A stretch of DNA of 64,000 nucleotides from NCBI RefSeq assembly GCF_040144835.1, contig NZ_CP151632.1, positions 3,782,001 through 3,846,000 on the forward strand. The letters run 5' to 3'. Of this stretch, positions 9,801 through 16,946 are shown in pieces. The translations under genes and the position numbers were made by a program. Each line of letters begins with the position of its first letter. Position 1 is the first letter of the stretch. Below the pieces are notes generated by a model. The model saw only the letters and a list, made by a program, of their open reading frames with translations, was not told where the DNA came from and searched no databases. The DNA comes from Microbacterium sp. LWS13-1.2 (lineage in GTDB: Bacteria > Actinomycetota > Actinomycetes > Actinomycetales > Microbacteriaceae).

Positions 9801-9869
9801 CTGCTCGTCGTGGGGGTCGTGCTGGCGCTGCCCTGGCGACGTGGGCGAGCGCTCTCCACCCCCTCCTGA
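6801..9869 (+). CDS. membrane-anchored glycoside hydrolase family 67-like protein with C-terminal polytopic domain
   Basis: This 1022-residue protein starts with a transmembrane anchor (about 9-30). A GH67/GH20-type N-terminal domain follows (about 90-165, with AALRISAATEAGATRAIYDL), then a TIM-barrel-like region. Three acidic positions fit the GH67 catalytic pattern as I recall it: E339 in LIRIGEAGP, D425 in TLGDF and E452 in EFQSRREF, the last two 27 residues apart. A helical region resembling the GH67 C-terminal domain follows (ANWARQWFSDDP). Residues from about 750 onward hold seven or eight hydrophobic segments, which GH67 enzymes lack. It may be an envelope glycosidase or a sensor of uronic-acid glycans. 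The fold call is by motif only. Confidence 0.55.
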   Translation: MTTARRRGILAAVTAIVLLAIGGGVAFVVGDALGIRTEPAAQMQPEAPVVAAATDAVAPPEFAAFDVPDIERVAVAIDELRDAVADASERDGTASLTVEMLGADGGDAADGYTLDGDAAALRISAATEAGATRAIYDLAAQARAAQPLTDLLGEHPASRLPLRMSDLGAVGVIPDPAEWENGDDYSHASKAFAAVVRPESPYIDQTALAAAYEDFDGFLRHSLANGINAVAFPGFVEFVTFDDVPGGAVYAEGDDHRDKALALRAAFAPFWERADELGVKVFLRTDMLALTGPLERYLIDRFGSLDTEDPEFWEVYAAGLDELYEAVPALDGMLIRIGEAGPVYDVGGWDYYSALEVTTVDAVRTMLGTFTAQAEASDREVIFRTWSVGVGAVGDMHTNDASYEAVLDGIDSPALIVSTKYTLGDFYTWLPLNHTLEQGDQRRIVEFQSRREFENFGAFPNDLGAQYQEALQQLLAANDRIEGIWVWTQDGGPWRAGPMSLYLKSGFWQLYELNTQLAAALAQDPETDVAEVTANWARQWFSDDPATVQAIAEAMTLSRDAIAQGMYIQQFADKRVFAIGLEPPPMMWIFEWDILTGDSAVLDVLYAIVRDSGQSGADAVSGASSAGIDAAIADGAQAVAAVEKMRDLVTGTDAAAWHSAEMRDAFVGTVDYELDTLRLLEAYRAMILHQGQWHDTLSPESYAEWDADRAAYETLAATHLERYEGDLDYPAFNLTAAQLGVDRAERDLTMAWLARGLLLLAIAWVVIGMLAARTRLVARPGAAAARATWIASTRPWRARESTLGMLELDRWLLLIVPAALLVATRAVQTSFLSWTHLVVTIGAWAVFAIVVRLFVWQRSPWPVIAAVGGVVMLRCILALFALSFTGPGGYWFAFWTDPVLRTVYITVAFALFVWVFVAAGWALAAQVRARRATGYVLAAVGAGLLVPSAAVGVIGLESALTLWNDEMGLLPWGLARILGITTYLEIPDAAPWAAAGFAAVLLVVGVVLALPWRRGRALSTPS

Positions 9870-9903
9870 AGGAGGGGTGCGCCGCCGGCCGGTCTCGAGC
9901 ACC

Positions 9904-9941
9904 CGTTTCGGAGGAGTATTTTTGAAGGATCCCCCGAAACG
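9904..9941. promoter_or_regulatory. hairpin before the lipoprotein gene
   Basis: CGTTTCGG (9904-9911) pairs with CCGAAACG (9934-9941). The pairing continues inward by GGA/TCC after one mismatch, leaving a loop that includes TTTTT. It lies between the GH67-like gene and the lipoprotein start and could be a terminator, attenuator or mRNA-stabilising structure. Confidence 0.4.
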
Positions 9942-9960
9942 ATTCGAAGAGGTATTCGTC

Positions 9961-10479
9961 ATGCGCTCACGAAGCACAGCACTCCTGTCCATCGCCGCCG
10001 TTTCCGGCCTGCTCCTCGCCGGTTGCGCGTCGACCGCCGAGCCCGAGGCCACCCCCACGTCGGCCGCGTCGTCTGTCGTCGAGTCGTCGGTCACCGAGCC
10101 GGCGGCCGCCAACGAGCGCGTCGGCGCGGACGGCAACGAGCTCGAGGTGTGGAGCAGCATCGTTCCCGACGAGAGCGCTGCCGCCGTCCTGGACGAGCCG
10201 GAAGCCGGCAACCAGTGGGTGACCGTCAACGTCGCCCAGTGGGTCACCGATGAGAGTCTCTCGGACGTCGACGTCGCGCCCGTCCTGCGCTCGACCGAGG
10301 ACGAGTCCTTCTCGGCCGACGCCGTGTCGCAGCGTTCGGTCGACGTGCCGATGACGCCGGAGAAGTCCTACACGTTCGTGTGGAGCTTCCAGGTGCCCCA
10401 GGCGCTCGTCGACGCCGAGACCCTCGTGCTCTGCGTCGGCTCGGGTGACGAGGGCTGCAGCAGCCTGGTCGCCGAGTGA
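9961..10479 (+). CDS. lipoprotein of unknown function
   Basis: This 172-residue protein has a classic lipoprotein signal: positively charged MRSRS, a hydrophobic stretch and the lipobox LLAGC with Cys22 as the lipidation site. An A/S/T/P/E-rich linker follows (about 23-60). The mature part then has a beta-rich pattern (TVNVAQWVTDESL, YTFVWSFQVP) and two cysteines near the end that could form a disulfide. A GAAGAGG site 8 bases upstream supports the ATG at 9961. It follows the GH67-like gene on the same strand but with its own hairpin and a strong terminator behind it. Confidence 0.8.
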   Translation: MRSRSTALLSIAAVSGLLLAGCASTAEPEATPTSAASSVVESSVTEPAAANERVGADGNELEVWSSIVPDESAAAVLDEPEAGNQWVTVNVAQWVTDESLSDVDVAPVLRSTEDESFSADAVSQRSVDVPMTPEKSYTFVWSFQVPQALVDAETLVLCVGSGDEGCSSLVAE

Positions 10480-10514
10480 TCCCACGGCGCTGACCGCCCG
10501 CGGCGGCGCCGGAT

Positions 10515-10563
10515 CCACCGCGTTCGCGCCGTGTGCCTTCGGGTGCACGGCGCGAACGCGTTT
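10515..10563 (+). terminator. rho-independent terminator after the lipoprotein gene
   Basis: CGCGTTCGCGCCGTG (10519-10533) pairs perfectly with CACGGCGCGAACGCG (10546-10560). The inner part continues to a CCTTCGGG tetraloop hairpin, and TTT follows. This is one of the strongest stem-loops in the window. Confidence 0.8.
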
Positions 10564-10606
10564 CTGCGGGGCCCTGCATGCGGCGCGACTCGTCGAGACG
10601 AATATC

Positions 10607-10629
10607 TTGTATGCCAATAGTTTGTATGC
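10607..10629 (+). promoter_or_regulatory. direct repeats TTGTATGC upstream of the OhrR-type regulator
   Basis: TTGTATGC occurs at 10607-10614 and again at 10622-10629, 15 bases apart, just before the ATG at 10642. The stretch is AT-rich compared with its surroundings. It is a candidate autoregulatory operator for the MarR-type protein. Confidence 0.45.
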
Positions 10630-10641
10630 AAAGCTTTCGCC

Positions 10642-11103
10642 ATGACGACGACCGCCACCCCGCTCGAATCGTCGGTGTGCTTCGCGCTGTACACGTCGAT
10701 GCAGGCGACCCTGCAGCTCTACCGCGACCTGCTGGAGCCGTGGGGCCTGACGTACCAGCAGCTCATGGTGCTCGCGGTCGTGTGGGAGCGCGACGAGGTG
10801 TCGCCGGGCGAGCTCGCCGAGGCGCTCTGCCTCGACGCGAGCAGCGTCTCGGGCCTCGTCGGCCGGCTCGAGCGCATGGGCCACCTCCAGCGCGAGCACC
10901 GATCCACCGACCGCCGCTCGGTGCGGATCACCGCCACCGCGCACGCGCTCGCAGTGCGCGGCGAGCTGGGCCACATCGAGCGCTGCGTCGCAGAGGCCAT
11001 GCAGGTCACGCCCGCAGCGGCCGAATCCGTCATCGGCACGCTGCGGTCGCTGCGCACCTCGATGCGCGGCTACGACGCGCGCGCGGCATCCATCGCCTCA
11101 TGA
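10642..11103 (+). CDS. MarR-family peroxide regulator, OhrR type
   Basis: This 153-residue protein has the MarR winged-helix layout, with GLTYQQLMVLAVVWERDEVSPGEL, a recognition helix near DASSVSGLVGRLE, and the wing REHRSTDRRSVRI. Cys13 in SSVCFALY sits where OhrR proteins carry their peroxide-sensing cysteine. OhrR represses its target until that cysteine is oxidised by organic hydroperoxides. The glutathione peroxidase gene starts 19 bases downstream on the same strand and would be the co-regulated target. Confidence 0.85.
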   Translation: MTTTATPLESSVCFALYTSMQATLQLYRDLLEPWGLTYQQLMVLAVVWERDEVSPGELAEALCLDASSVSGLVGRLERMGHLQREHRSTDRRSVRITATAHALAVRGELGHIERCVAEAMQVTPAAAESVIGTLRSLRTSMRGYDARAASIAS

Positions 11104-11122
11104 ACGGCAAGGAAGGAAACGC

Positions 11123-11611
11123 ATGACCCTCGAAGAGATCCCCGTCACCACGATCCACGGTGAGAGCACCACCTTCGGCGAGCTCACCGATGGGCGACTC
11201 GCCCTCGTCGTGAACGTCGCGTCGCGGTGCGGACTGTCGCCGCAATACGAGCAGCTCGAGGCGCTGCAGAAGGAGTATGCCGACCGCGGATTCACGGTGA
11301 TCGGCTTTCCGAGCAATCAGTTCCTGCAGGAGCTCTCGACCGAAGAGGCGGTCGCGGAGTACTGCTCGACGACGTGGGGAGTCACCTTCCCGATGGCCGA
11401 GAAGGTGCGGGTCAACGGCCGCAACGCCCACCCGCTCTACCAGGAGCTGACCGCAACGCCCGACGTCGACGGCAAGAAGGGCCGCATCACGTGGAACTTC
11501 GAGAAGTTCCTGGTCAGCCCGTCCGGTGAGGTGAAGCGGTTCGCGCCGCAGACGAAGCCCGACGCTCCCGAGGTCGTCGACGCGATCGAGGCCTGGCTGC
11601 CGGGGGAGTAA
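11123..11611 (+). CDS. glutathione peroxidase family protein (thioredoxin-type peroxidase)
   Basis: This 162-residue protein has the GPx catalytic residues: peroxidatic Cys36 in VNVASRCG, Gln69 in NQFLQE, and Trp124/Asn125 in ITWNFEKF. The usual cysteine of the FPCNQF motif is Ser64, so any resolving cysteine would have to be Cys81 in AEYCSTTWGVTFP. Bacterial members generally use thioredoxin rather than glutathione to reduce hydroperoxides, in the cytoplasm. AAGGAAGG precedes the ATG. It forms a two-gene unit with the OhrR-type regulator. Confidence 0.9.
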   Translation: MTLEEIPVTTIHGESTTFGELTDGRLALVVNVASRCGLSPQYEQLEALQKEYADRGFTVIGFPSNQFLQELSTEEAVAEYCSTTWGVTFPMAEKVRVNGRNAHPLYQELTATPDVDGKKGRITWNFEKFLVSPSGEVKRFAPQTKPDAPEVVDAIEAWLPGE

Positions 11612-11620
11612 CCTCCCCGG
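11599..11620 (+). terminator. GC-rich hairpin spanning the GPx stop codon
   Basis: GGGGGAG and CTCCCC flank the TAA stop of the peroxidase gene and form a short stem without a T-tract. It may help end transcription together with the larger hairpin that follows. Confidence 0.35.
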
Positions 11621-11625
11621 CGCTC

Positions 11626-11697
11626 CGACAGGTCAACCGGCCTTCTACAGGAGGTTGGGCCGATCCATTCTCCTGTGGAAGCGCGGTTGACCTGTCG
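11626..11697. terminator. large two-way hairpin between convergent genes
   Basis: CGACAGGTCAACCG (11626-11639) is the exact complement of CGGTTGACCTGTCG (11684-11697). Inside it CTTCTACAGGAG (11642-11653) pairs with CTCCTGTGGAAG (11670-11681) with one wobble. The 72-base structure sits between the GPx gene and the oppositely oriented membrane-protein gene and reads the same from both sides. Confidence 0.65.
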
Positions 11698-11703
11698 AAG
11701 GGG

Positions 11704-12201
11704 TCAGAGCAGACCGGCAGCCGATGCGGCGGTACGCCGCTGTTCGATGCCGCGCTGCGCCCGGCGCGCGATGCCCACGACACCCGTGATGAGGGCGAAC
11801 ACGCCCAGCACGAGTACGGCGACGGCGATCGCGGTCGCGGGGCTGAGTGACACCAGCCACGACGCGAGAGCGGCCTGACGGGCGGGGTCGGTGAGGAACC
11901 ACACCGCGCCGGCGGCGATCGCGGCGAGGACGAGGCCCCACACGATGCCCGCCCACCGGACCCGCGGACGGGAGAGGACGACGGATGCCGCGGCCTCAGG
12001 CCGGTCGGATGCCGCCGTCGCAGGCTCCCACGCGGGCGGCAGGCTGCTGCCCGTGAACGCCGGCGGGAGCACGGTCGGGGCCGCAGCCGCAGCCGCAGCC
12101 GGCGCCTCCGGCGCGGGCGGGACGAGGTCGGCGACCGGGGCGGAAGTGTCGGCGCCGGGTACGGCATCCGGAATCTCAGGAGTGCTCATGGCGGGGCTCA
12201 T
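11704..12201 (-). CDS. small membrane protein in the PspC operon
   Basis: This 165-residue protein has a long A/P-rich cytoplasmic N-terminus (about 1-80) and two transmembrane helices (about 85-105 and 122-145), ending RRAQRGIEQRRTAASAAGLL. The ATG at 12201 overlaps the stop of the upstream PspC gene by four bases (ATGA), and an alternative ATG is at 12189. I do not recognise a named family. Coupling to the PspC/toast-rack gene suggests it belongs to the same envelope-stress module. Confidence 0.75.
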   Translation of the reverse strand: MSPAMSTPEIPDAVPGADTSAPVADLVPPAPEAPAAAAAAAPTVLPPAFTGSSLPPAWEPATAASDRPEAAASVVLSRPRVRWAGIVWGLVLAAIAAGAVWFLTDPARQAALASWLVSLSPATAIAVAVLVLGVFALITGVVGIARRAQRGIEQRRTAASAAGLL

Positions 12202-13742
12202 TTCTCGTAGACGGTGACCTCGACCGAGCCGCTGCGCTGGTCGAGCGTGATGTGCTGGGTCGTGACGGCGTCGGTGGCGGAATCTTCGCTGCGGACACTC
12301 CAGCTGAGGCTCCCGTCGCGGCCGGGCTCGACCGTGCCGGACTCGATGTCGCCGCCGTCGCCTGCCGGCAGGCGGCTGCACTCCAGCGCGCCGTTGCCGA
12401 GGGTGGCGTCGAGCTCGAGCGCCGTGCCGGGGTACACCTCGATGTAGGTGTACCCGTAGCCCTTGGTCACGACGACGTCGCCGGCGCGGACGTCTGCGCT
12501 GCGCGACAGCGGCGAGACCGAGAGCGTCGTGCTGCCGAACGGCTGGACCACCGCCTGGTCATAGCTCGCCGTGCCGAGATTCACGCTGCCGACCGCCAGA
12601 CGGTCGGGACCGGATGCCGCCGCCACCGACGCGCCGATCACCAGCAGCACGATGGTCACGGCGGTCAGGAAGCCGCTGCGGCGGCGGACAAGACCTGCGA
12701 CGACCATGGCGAGGGCCGTGACCAAGGCCGCGGTGAACACGCCGATGGCTCCGGCGAAAGGAGTGGCGGCGGCGGCGAGGACGGCGAGGGCGCCGGCGAC
12801 GAGCGCGGCCCCGAGGGCGGTGAGCACGAAGGCGAAGCTCGTGCGCGGTCGCGTGGCCTGGCGGATGCGGCGACGCTCCTCGGCTTCGCGGGCGAACGCC
12901 GTTCCCGCGCTCTCGCGTTCGCGGCGCGCCTGCTCGCGGGCCGCGCGGGCCGCGTCCTGCTGGCTGCGCTGCCACGTGTGGTGCTCGGTGCGCCACGCCT
13001 CCTGCCGGGCGCGCCAATCGGCGACCTGCGGGTCGGCGGTGTCCGTGGCTCCGGTCGTGGACTCGGCCGGCGCCCGACCGGCCGAGTCCAGGACGCCCGC
13101 AGCAGCTGCCGCGAGGGGAGAGGTCGCGTCGTCACCCGACTTAGACGCGACGGTCGGGGCGGGTTGCGCGGAAGCCGTCTGCGCACCCGTCCACGGGGAG
13201 CGGTCGGTGCGGGCCGACCGGACGATGAAGTAGGTGGCGAGCCCGATGAAGGCCAGCGCGATGATGACGCCGAAGCCGCCGAGGGGCGTTCCGACGTCCC
13301 AGATCGATGAGGGATACCCGCCCCCGAACGCCGCCCACACGGGCCACAGCAGCAGGTTCCGCAGCCACGGCACCACCGGGATGAAGCCGACGGCGGCGAG
13401 GATGAAGATGCCGGTCATGGCCGGGTCGTAGCGGCCGTGGAACAGCTCGCGGAGGTGGATGCGGCCCTCCGTGTCGGGAAGCAGCGCCCAGGCGATCGCA
13501 TAGACCAGCAGCGCCGGGAACCCGAGCAGCGCCACGACGACGAAGATGCCTCGCACGATGAGGGGGTCGATCCGCAGACGGGCCGCCAGGCCGCCGCACA
13601 CACCGCCCAGCCACGCGTCTCCGCGCACGATGCCGAGGCCTCGCACCCACGCGAAGAACCGGTCGGAGCCCGTCTGCACGCCGGGAGGTGCGGTCGGCGG
13701 TGGTCCCGGATCGGCGGGGGGAGCGGAGGTGGTGTCGGTCAT
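12198..13742 (-). CDS. PspC-domain membrane protein with toast-rack-like C-terminus
   Basis: This 514-residue protein begins with a proline-rich tail and then a PspC domain (about 38-95, GDAWLGGVCGGLAARLRIDP). Several membrane segments follow (about 110-190), a charged linker with a coiled-coil-like EQARRERE stretch (about 245-300), and four more hydrophobic helices. The last 140 residues are a beta-rich domain (VNLGTASYDQAVVQPFGSTT) like the DUF4097/toast-rack domains of LiaF-type proteins. Such proteins sense cell-envelope damage. Its gene faces a PspC histidine kinase 114 bases away, the usual actinobacterial arrangement. Confidence 0.85.
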   Translation of the reverse strand: MTDTTSAPPADPGPPPTAPPGVQTGSDRFFAWVRGLGIVRGDAWLGGVCGGLAARLRIDPLIVRGIFVVVALLGFPALLVYAIAWALLPDTEGRIHLRELFHGRYDPAMTGIFILAAVGFIPVVPWLRNLLLWPVWAAFGGGYPSSIWDVGTPLGGFGVIIALAFIGLATYFIVRSARTDRSPWTGAQTASAQPAPTVASKSGDDATSPLAAAAAGVLDSAGRAPAESTTGATDTADPQVADWRARQEAWRTEHHTWQRSQQDAARAAREQARRERESAGTAFAREAEERRRIRQATRPRTSFAFVLTALGAALVAGALAVLAAAATPFAGAIGVFTAALVTALAMVVAGLVRRRSGFLTAVTIVLLVIGASVAAASGPDRLAVGSVNLGTASYDQAVVQPFGSTTLSVSPLSRSADVRAGDVVVTKGYGYTYIEVYPGTALELDATLGNGALECSRLPAGDGGDIESGTVEPGRDGSLSWSVRSEDSATDAVTTQHITLDQRSGSVEVTVYEK

Positions 13743-13856
13743 GCTTCCACCCTGGCGGCGACGTGACGGTGCCCGCTATGGGGTGATCCCCTGACCCTTC
13801 CCTGACCCTGGTGCCCCGGTGTGGTCGGGGGCGGCGGGCGATGATTGGATGGCGGC

Positions 13857-15221
13857 ATGCCCTCGAACGAGACTGTCGCCGCCCCCGCGGCGCACGCGGC
13901 GTTCGAGCGCCCCGCTCTCCGGCGTCCCCGGGATTGCGTGGTCTCGGGCGTCTCCGCCGGACTTGCCCGGCACCTCGGCTGGCCCGTCTGGGTGGTGCGC
14001 ACCGCCTTCCTGGCGCTCGCGCCCGTATCGGGCGCCGGCGTGCTGCTCTATGCGTGGCTGTGGCTCTTCATGCCGTGGGACGACGTCGTGCCCAGGGCGG
14101 GCGGCAGCGCCGACGCGCGCTCGCGCGGTGCTGCGGAGAAGGATCGCCCCGGTGCACCCGCGCCGCGGGATCCCGCGCTCGAGGACCACGACCACGGCCC
14201 CCAGGTGCCGACGCGCCGTGCGCCGGTTGCGTGGATCCTGACGGCCGCGTCCATCGTCGCCACGCTGGCGACCGTCGCGGCCATCGCCGTGTTCGCCGGG
14301 AACGGCGTCGTCGAGGCGTCGTTCCCCGGGTGGATCGGCGGCGTCTTCGTCGCGACGGTGCTGGCAGTCGCGGCAGGCTCTTGGGCGACGCTGGTCGATC
14401 GGCGCGACCCGGCACGCGGTCCCCGGCACGAGAACGTCGTCCGCGCCGCGGTGACGGTGGTGCTGATCGTGCTGCTGCTCGCGCAGCTCTCGACGCTCCA
14501 GCAGGTCGGCGTGGCAGGCTTCGTCTACGCACTGATGCCCCTCGTGGGGATCGTGCTCGTGTACTCCTCGATGCTCGTGGACAAATGGCGCGAGCTGTCA
14601 GGCGAGCGGGTGCGCCGCATCCGCGAGGAGCAGCGCGCCGAGATGGCCGCTCACCTGCACGACTCGGTGCTGCAGACACTCGCCCTCATCCAGAACCGCG
14701 CGGGCGCCTCGAGCGAGGTCGCCCGCCTCGCCCGCGCGCAGGAGCGCGAACTGCGCGCGTGGCTCTACGACGGCGACGCTCCCGCCGACAGCGACCTCGC
14801 CACCGATCTGCGCGACTACGCCGCCGCGCTCGAGCTCGACTATCCCGTGCGGATCGACGTCGTCTCGGCGGGACTGCCGGCCGAGCGTGCGAGCGGCGAA
14901 GTCGCGGCGGCATCCCGCGAGGCGATCCTCAACGCCGCCCGCCACGCCGGTGGCGACGTGTCGGTCTACATCGAGGGCAACGAGAACGCCGTGGACGTGT
15001 ACGTCCGGGACCGCGGCCCCGGTTTCGACCTGGCCGACGTGCCGGACGACCGGCTCGGTGTCCGTCAATCCATCCTCGGCCGGATGCGGCGCGCCGGCGG
15101 ATCCGCGACCGTGCGCCGCGGGGTGGGGGGAGGCACCGAGGTGCACCTGCGGTTCGTCACTGCTCCGCCGGCCTATGCGGCGGGCGGCGGCGCGGCGGGA
15201 ACGGAGGGCGTACATGGCTGA
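13857..15221 (+). CDS. PspC-domain sensor histidine kinase
   Basis: This 454-residue kinase starts with a PspC domain (about 22-75, RRPRDCVVSGVSAGLARHLGW). Four or five membrane helices follow, then a HisKA_3-like dimerisation segment with the phospho-acceptor His268 in AHLHDSVLQTL, and a HATPase domain with AILNAARHAG (N box) and DRGPGFDLADVPDDRLGVRQSI (G1/G2 region). I chose the ATG at 13857 because TTGGAT sits six bases upstream in the leaderless position; a TTG at 13845 is an alternative. The response regulator gene overlaps it by eight bases. It should sense membrane or cell-wall stress. Confidence 0.88.
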   Translation: MPSNETVAAPAAHAAFERPALRRPRDCVVSGVSAGLARHLGWPVWVVRTAFLALAPVSGAGVLLYAWLWLFMPWDDVVPRAGGSADARSRGAAEKDRPGAPAPRDPALEDHDHGPQVPTRRAPVAWILTAASIVATLATVAAIAVFAGNGVVEASFPGWIGGVFVATVLAVAAGSWATLVDRRDPARGPRHENVVRAAVTVVLIVLLLAQLSTLQQVGVAGFVYALMPLVGIVLVYSSMLVDKWRELSGERVRRIREEQRAEMAAHLHDSVLQTLALIQNRAGASSEVARLARAQERELRAWLYDGDAPADSDLATDLRDYAAALELDYPVRIDVVSAGLPAERASGEVAAASREAILNAARHAGGDVSVYIEGNENAVDVYVRDRGPGFDLADVPDDRLGVRQSILGRMRRAGGSATVRRGVGGGTEVHLRFVTAPPAYAAGGGAAGTEGVHG

Positions 15222-15897
15222 GGCGCCGGTGCGAGTCGTGATCGTGGACGACCATTCCATCTTCCGGTCGGGCCTGCGCGCCGACCTCGACGGCTCGATC
15301 GAGGTCGTCGGGGAGGCGGGGGATGCCGCATCCGCCGTGACGGTGATCGAGGCGACGCGGCCCGACGTCGTGCTGCTGGACGTGCACCTGCCGTCGGGCC
15401 AGGGCGCGACGGCATCCGGACCAGACGCGGCGGGCGGCGAAGCCGTGATCCGTGCGGCCGGCCGGGCGGTGCCGACGACGCGCTTCCTGGCGCTGAGCGT
15501 GTCGGATGCCGCGGAGGACGTGGTGCGGGTGATCCGCGCGGGCGCCCGCGGCTACATCACGAAGGGGTCGTCGGGGGCGGAGGTCAGCCGCGCCGTCCAC
15601 GCCATCGCCGAAGGTGACGCGGTCTTCTCCCCGCGCCTCGCGGGCTTCGTGCTCGACGCCTTCGGCGCCGCTGTCGGCGAGACCGCCGCGACCAGTGACG
15701 AGCTCGATCGCCTGTCGGCGCGCGAGCAGGAGGTCATGCGGCTGATAGCCCGCGGGTACGCCTACAAAGAGGTCGCGGCCGAGCTGTTCATCTCGATGAA
15801 GACGGTCGAATCGCACGTGTCGGCGGTGCTGCGCAAGCTGCAGCTGTCGTCGCGGTACGAGCTGACGGCGTGGGCATCGGAGAGACGTCTGCTCTGA
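15214..15897 (+). CDS. LuxR/NarL-type response regulator
   Basis: This 227-residue regulator has a receiver domain with acidic pair Asp12/Asp13, phospho-acceptor Asp56 in VVLLDVHLP, and Lys in GYITKGSS. A LuxR-type helix-turn-helix follows (about 160-220, LSAREQEVMRLIARGYAYKEVAAELFIS). The linker inside the receiver near residues 60-75 (GQGATASGPDAAGG) is longer than usual. It overlaps the kinase stop, so the pair is co-translated, and it probably controls the divergent PspC operon. Confidence 0.93.
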   Translation: MAEAPVRVVIVDDHSIFRSGLRADLDGSIEVVGEAGDAASAVTVIEATRPDVVLLDVHLPSGQGATASGPDAAGGEAVIRAAGRAVPTTRFLALSVSDAAEDVVRVIRAGARGYITKGSSGAEVSRAVHAIAEGDAVFSPRLAGFVLDAFGAAVGETAATSDELDRLSAREQEVMRLIARGYAYKEVAAELFISMKTVESHVSAVLRKLQLSSRYELTAWASERRLL

Positions 15898-15969
15898 GCC
15901 CTTGCCGCGGAGTTCCGGGCGTCCGCGGCCGTCGTCGACGAAGGGATCGCGCGAGGTGTGCGGCATCCC

Positions 15970-15975
15970 TAGGCT
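15970..15975 (+). promoter_or_regulatory. -10 box, leaderless promoter of the CHAD gene
   Basis: TAGGCT is followed by six bases and the ATG at 15982, matching the leaderless promoter pattern of this genome. Confidence 0.55.
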
Positions 15976-15981
15976 CGGGAC

Positions 15982-16863
15982 ATGCAGAGGTCGCGGAGGA
16001 GCCCGACGCTCGGCGAGGTGCTCGGCGAGATCGTGCGCCGCGCCGCGGACGAGGTCGAGGCGACCCTGCCGGCCGCGCTCGCCGACGAGCCCGACGGTGT
16101 GCATCAGCATCGGGTGCGGGTACGGCGTCTGCGCAGTGTGCTCGGAGGCTTCCGCGACGCGCTCGACGCCCGCGCTGCCGAGCGCGTGCGGGTGGCATAC
16201 GCGGAGTGGGGGCGTGAGCTCGGCGTCGTGCGCGACATCGAGGTGCGCGCCGAAGTCGCGGGCGAGATGCTGGAGCGGGCGGGGATCGACGATCCGGACG
16301 TGCAACGGCGGCTCGTCGGCACCGAGCAGGAGGCGTACTCGGTGGCTCAACAGCGGCTGGTGGAGCTGGCAGGCTCACCGCGCGCCGAGGAACGTCGGCG
16401 ACTGCTGCGCGAGTTCGTCGATGCGGCGAATCCCGTCGACCCCGATCGCGATGCTGCCGAGGTGCTCGCTGCGGCGGTCGCAAGACAGGCACGTCGTGTG
16501 GAGAAGGCCAAGTCCCGCCTCGACGGCACGGATGCGAGCTACCACGCCCTTCGCAAGGCCGCGCGACGCCTGCGGTATGTGGCGGAATCCGCAAGGGACG
16601 CCGCTCCCGGCGTGCTCACGAAGGAGATGGACGCACTCGTCGAGGCCGGCGACACCATCCACGATGCGCTCGGCGCGCACCGGGACGCCACGCTGCTCGC
16701 GCAGCGTGTGGATCATGAGGCCGCCCTCGCCGGGCGTGCGGGGGAGCTGTCGCACGCGTACGACAGGATCGCCCAGGTGGCCCGGGACGAGGCGGGGGAA
16801 CGCCTGGGCGAGGTCCCGCACGCGATGCGGTTGCTGAAGGCCGCGGCATCCCGTCTGTCGTGA
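15982..16863 (+). CDS. CHAD domain-containing protein
   Basis: This 293-residue protein is a CHAD (conserved histidine alpha-helical) domain. The first helix pair carries HQHRVRVRRLRSVLGGFRDAL and a second pair carries YHALRKAARRLRYVAE, with the histidines and arginines that bind polyphosphate in characterised members. The length covers a complete CHAD fold without an attached CYTH phosphatase domain. It is predicted to be cytoplasmic and to associate with polyphosphate granules. It has its own leaderless promoter. Confidence 0.85.
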   Translation: MQRSRRSPTLGEVLGEIVRRAADEVEATLPAALADEPDGVHQHRVRVRRLRSVLGGFRDALDARAAERVRVAYAEWGRELGVVRDIEVRAEVAGEMLERAGIDDPDVQRRLVGTEQEAYSVAQQRLVELAGSPRAEERRRLLREFVDAANPVDPDRDAAEVLAAAVARQARRVEKAKSRLDGTDASYHALRKAARRLRYVAESARDAAPGVLTKEMDALVEAGDTIHDALGAHRDATLLAQRVDHEAALAGRAGELSHAYDRIAQVARDEAGERLGEVPHAMRLLKAAASRLS

Positions 16864-16931
16864 GCAACGACGCGGCGGCGTCCGCGACCGCGAGGTCGGC
16901 AGTGGGCCCGACCGGTGTCGGCCGGGCGACC

Positions 16932-16937
16932 TAGACT
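16932..16937 (+). promoter_or_regulatory. -10 box upstream of pcrA
   Basis: TAGACT lies nine bases before the ATG at 16947. The predicted start of transcription is within a few bases of the initiation codon, so the message has little or no leader. Confidence 0.45.
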
Positions 16938-16946
16938 TGGTGGGAC

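Noticed and set aside
6765..10247. 1160-residue minus-strand open frame
   Set aside because: Antisense to the GH67-like gene; low-complexity H/R/G content typical of shadows in high-GC DNA.
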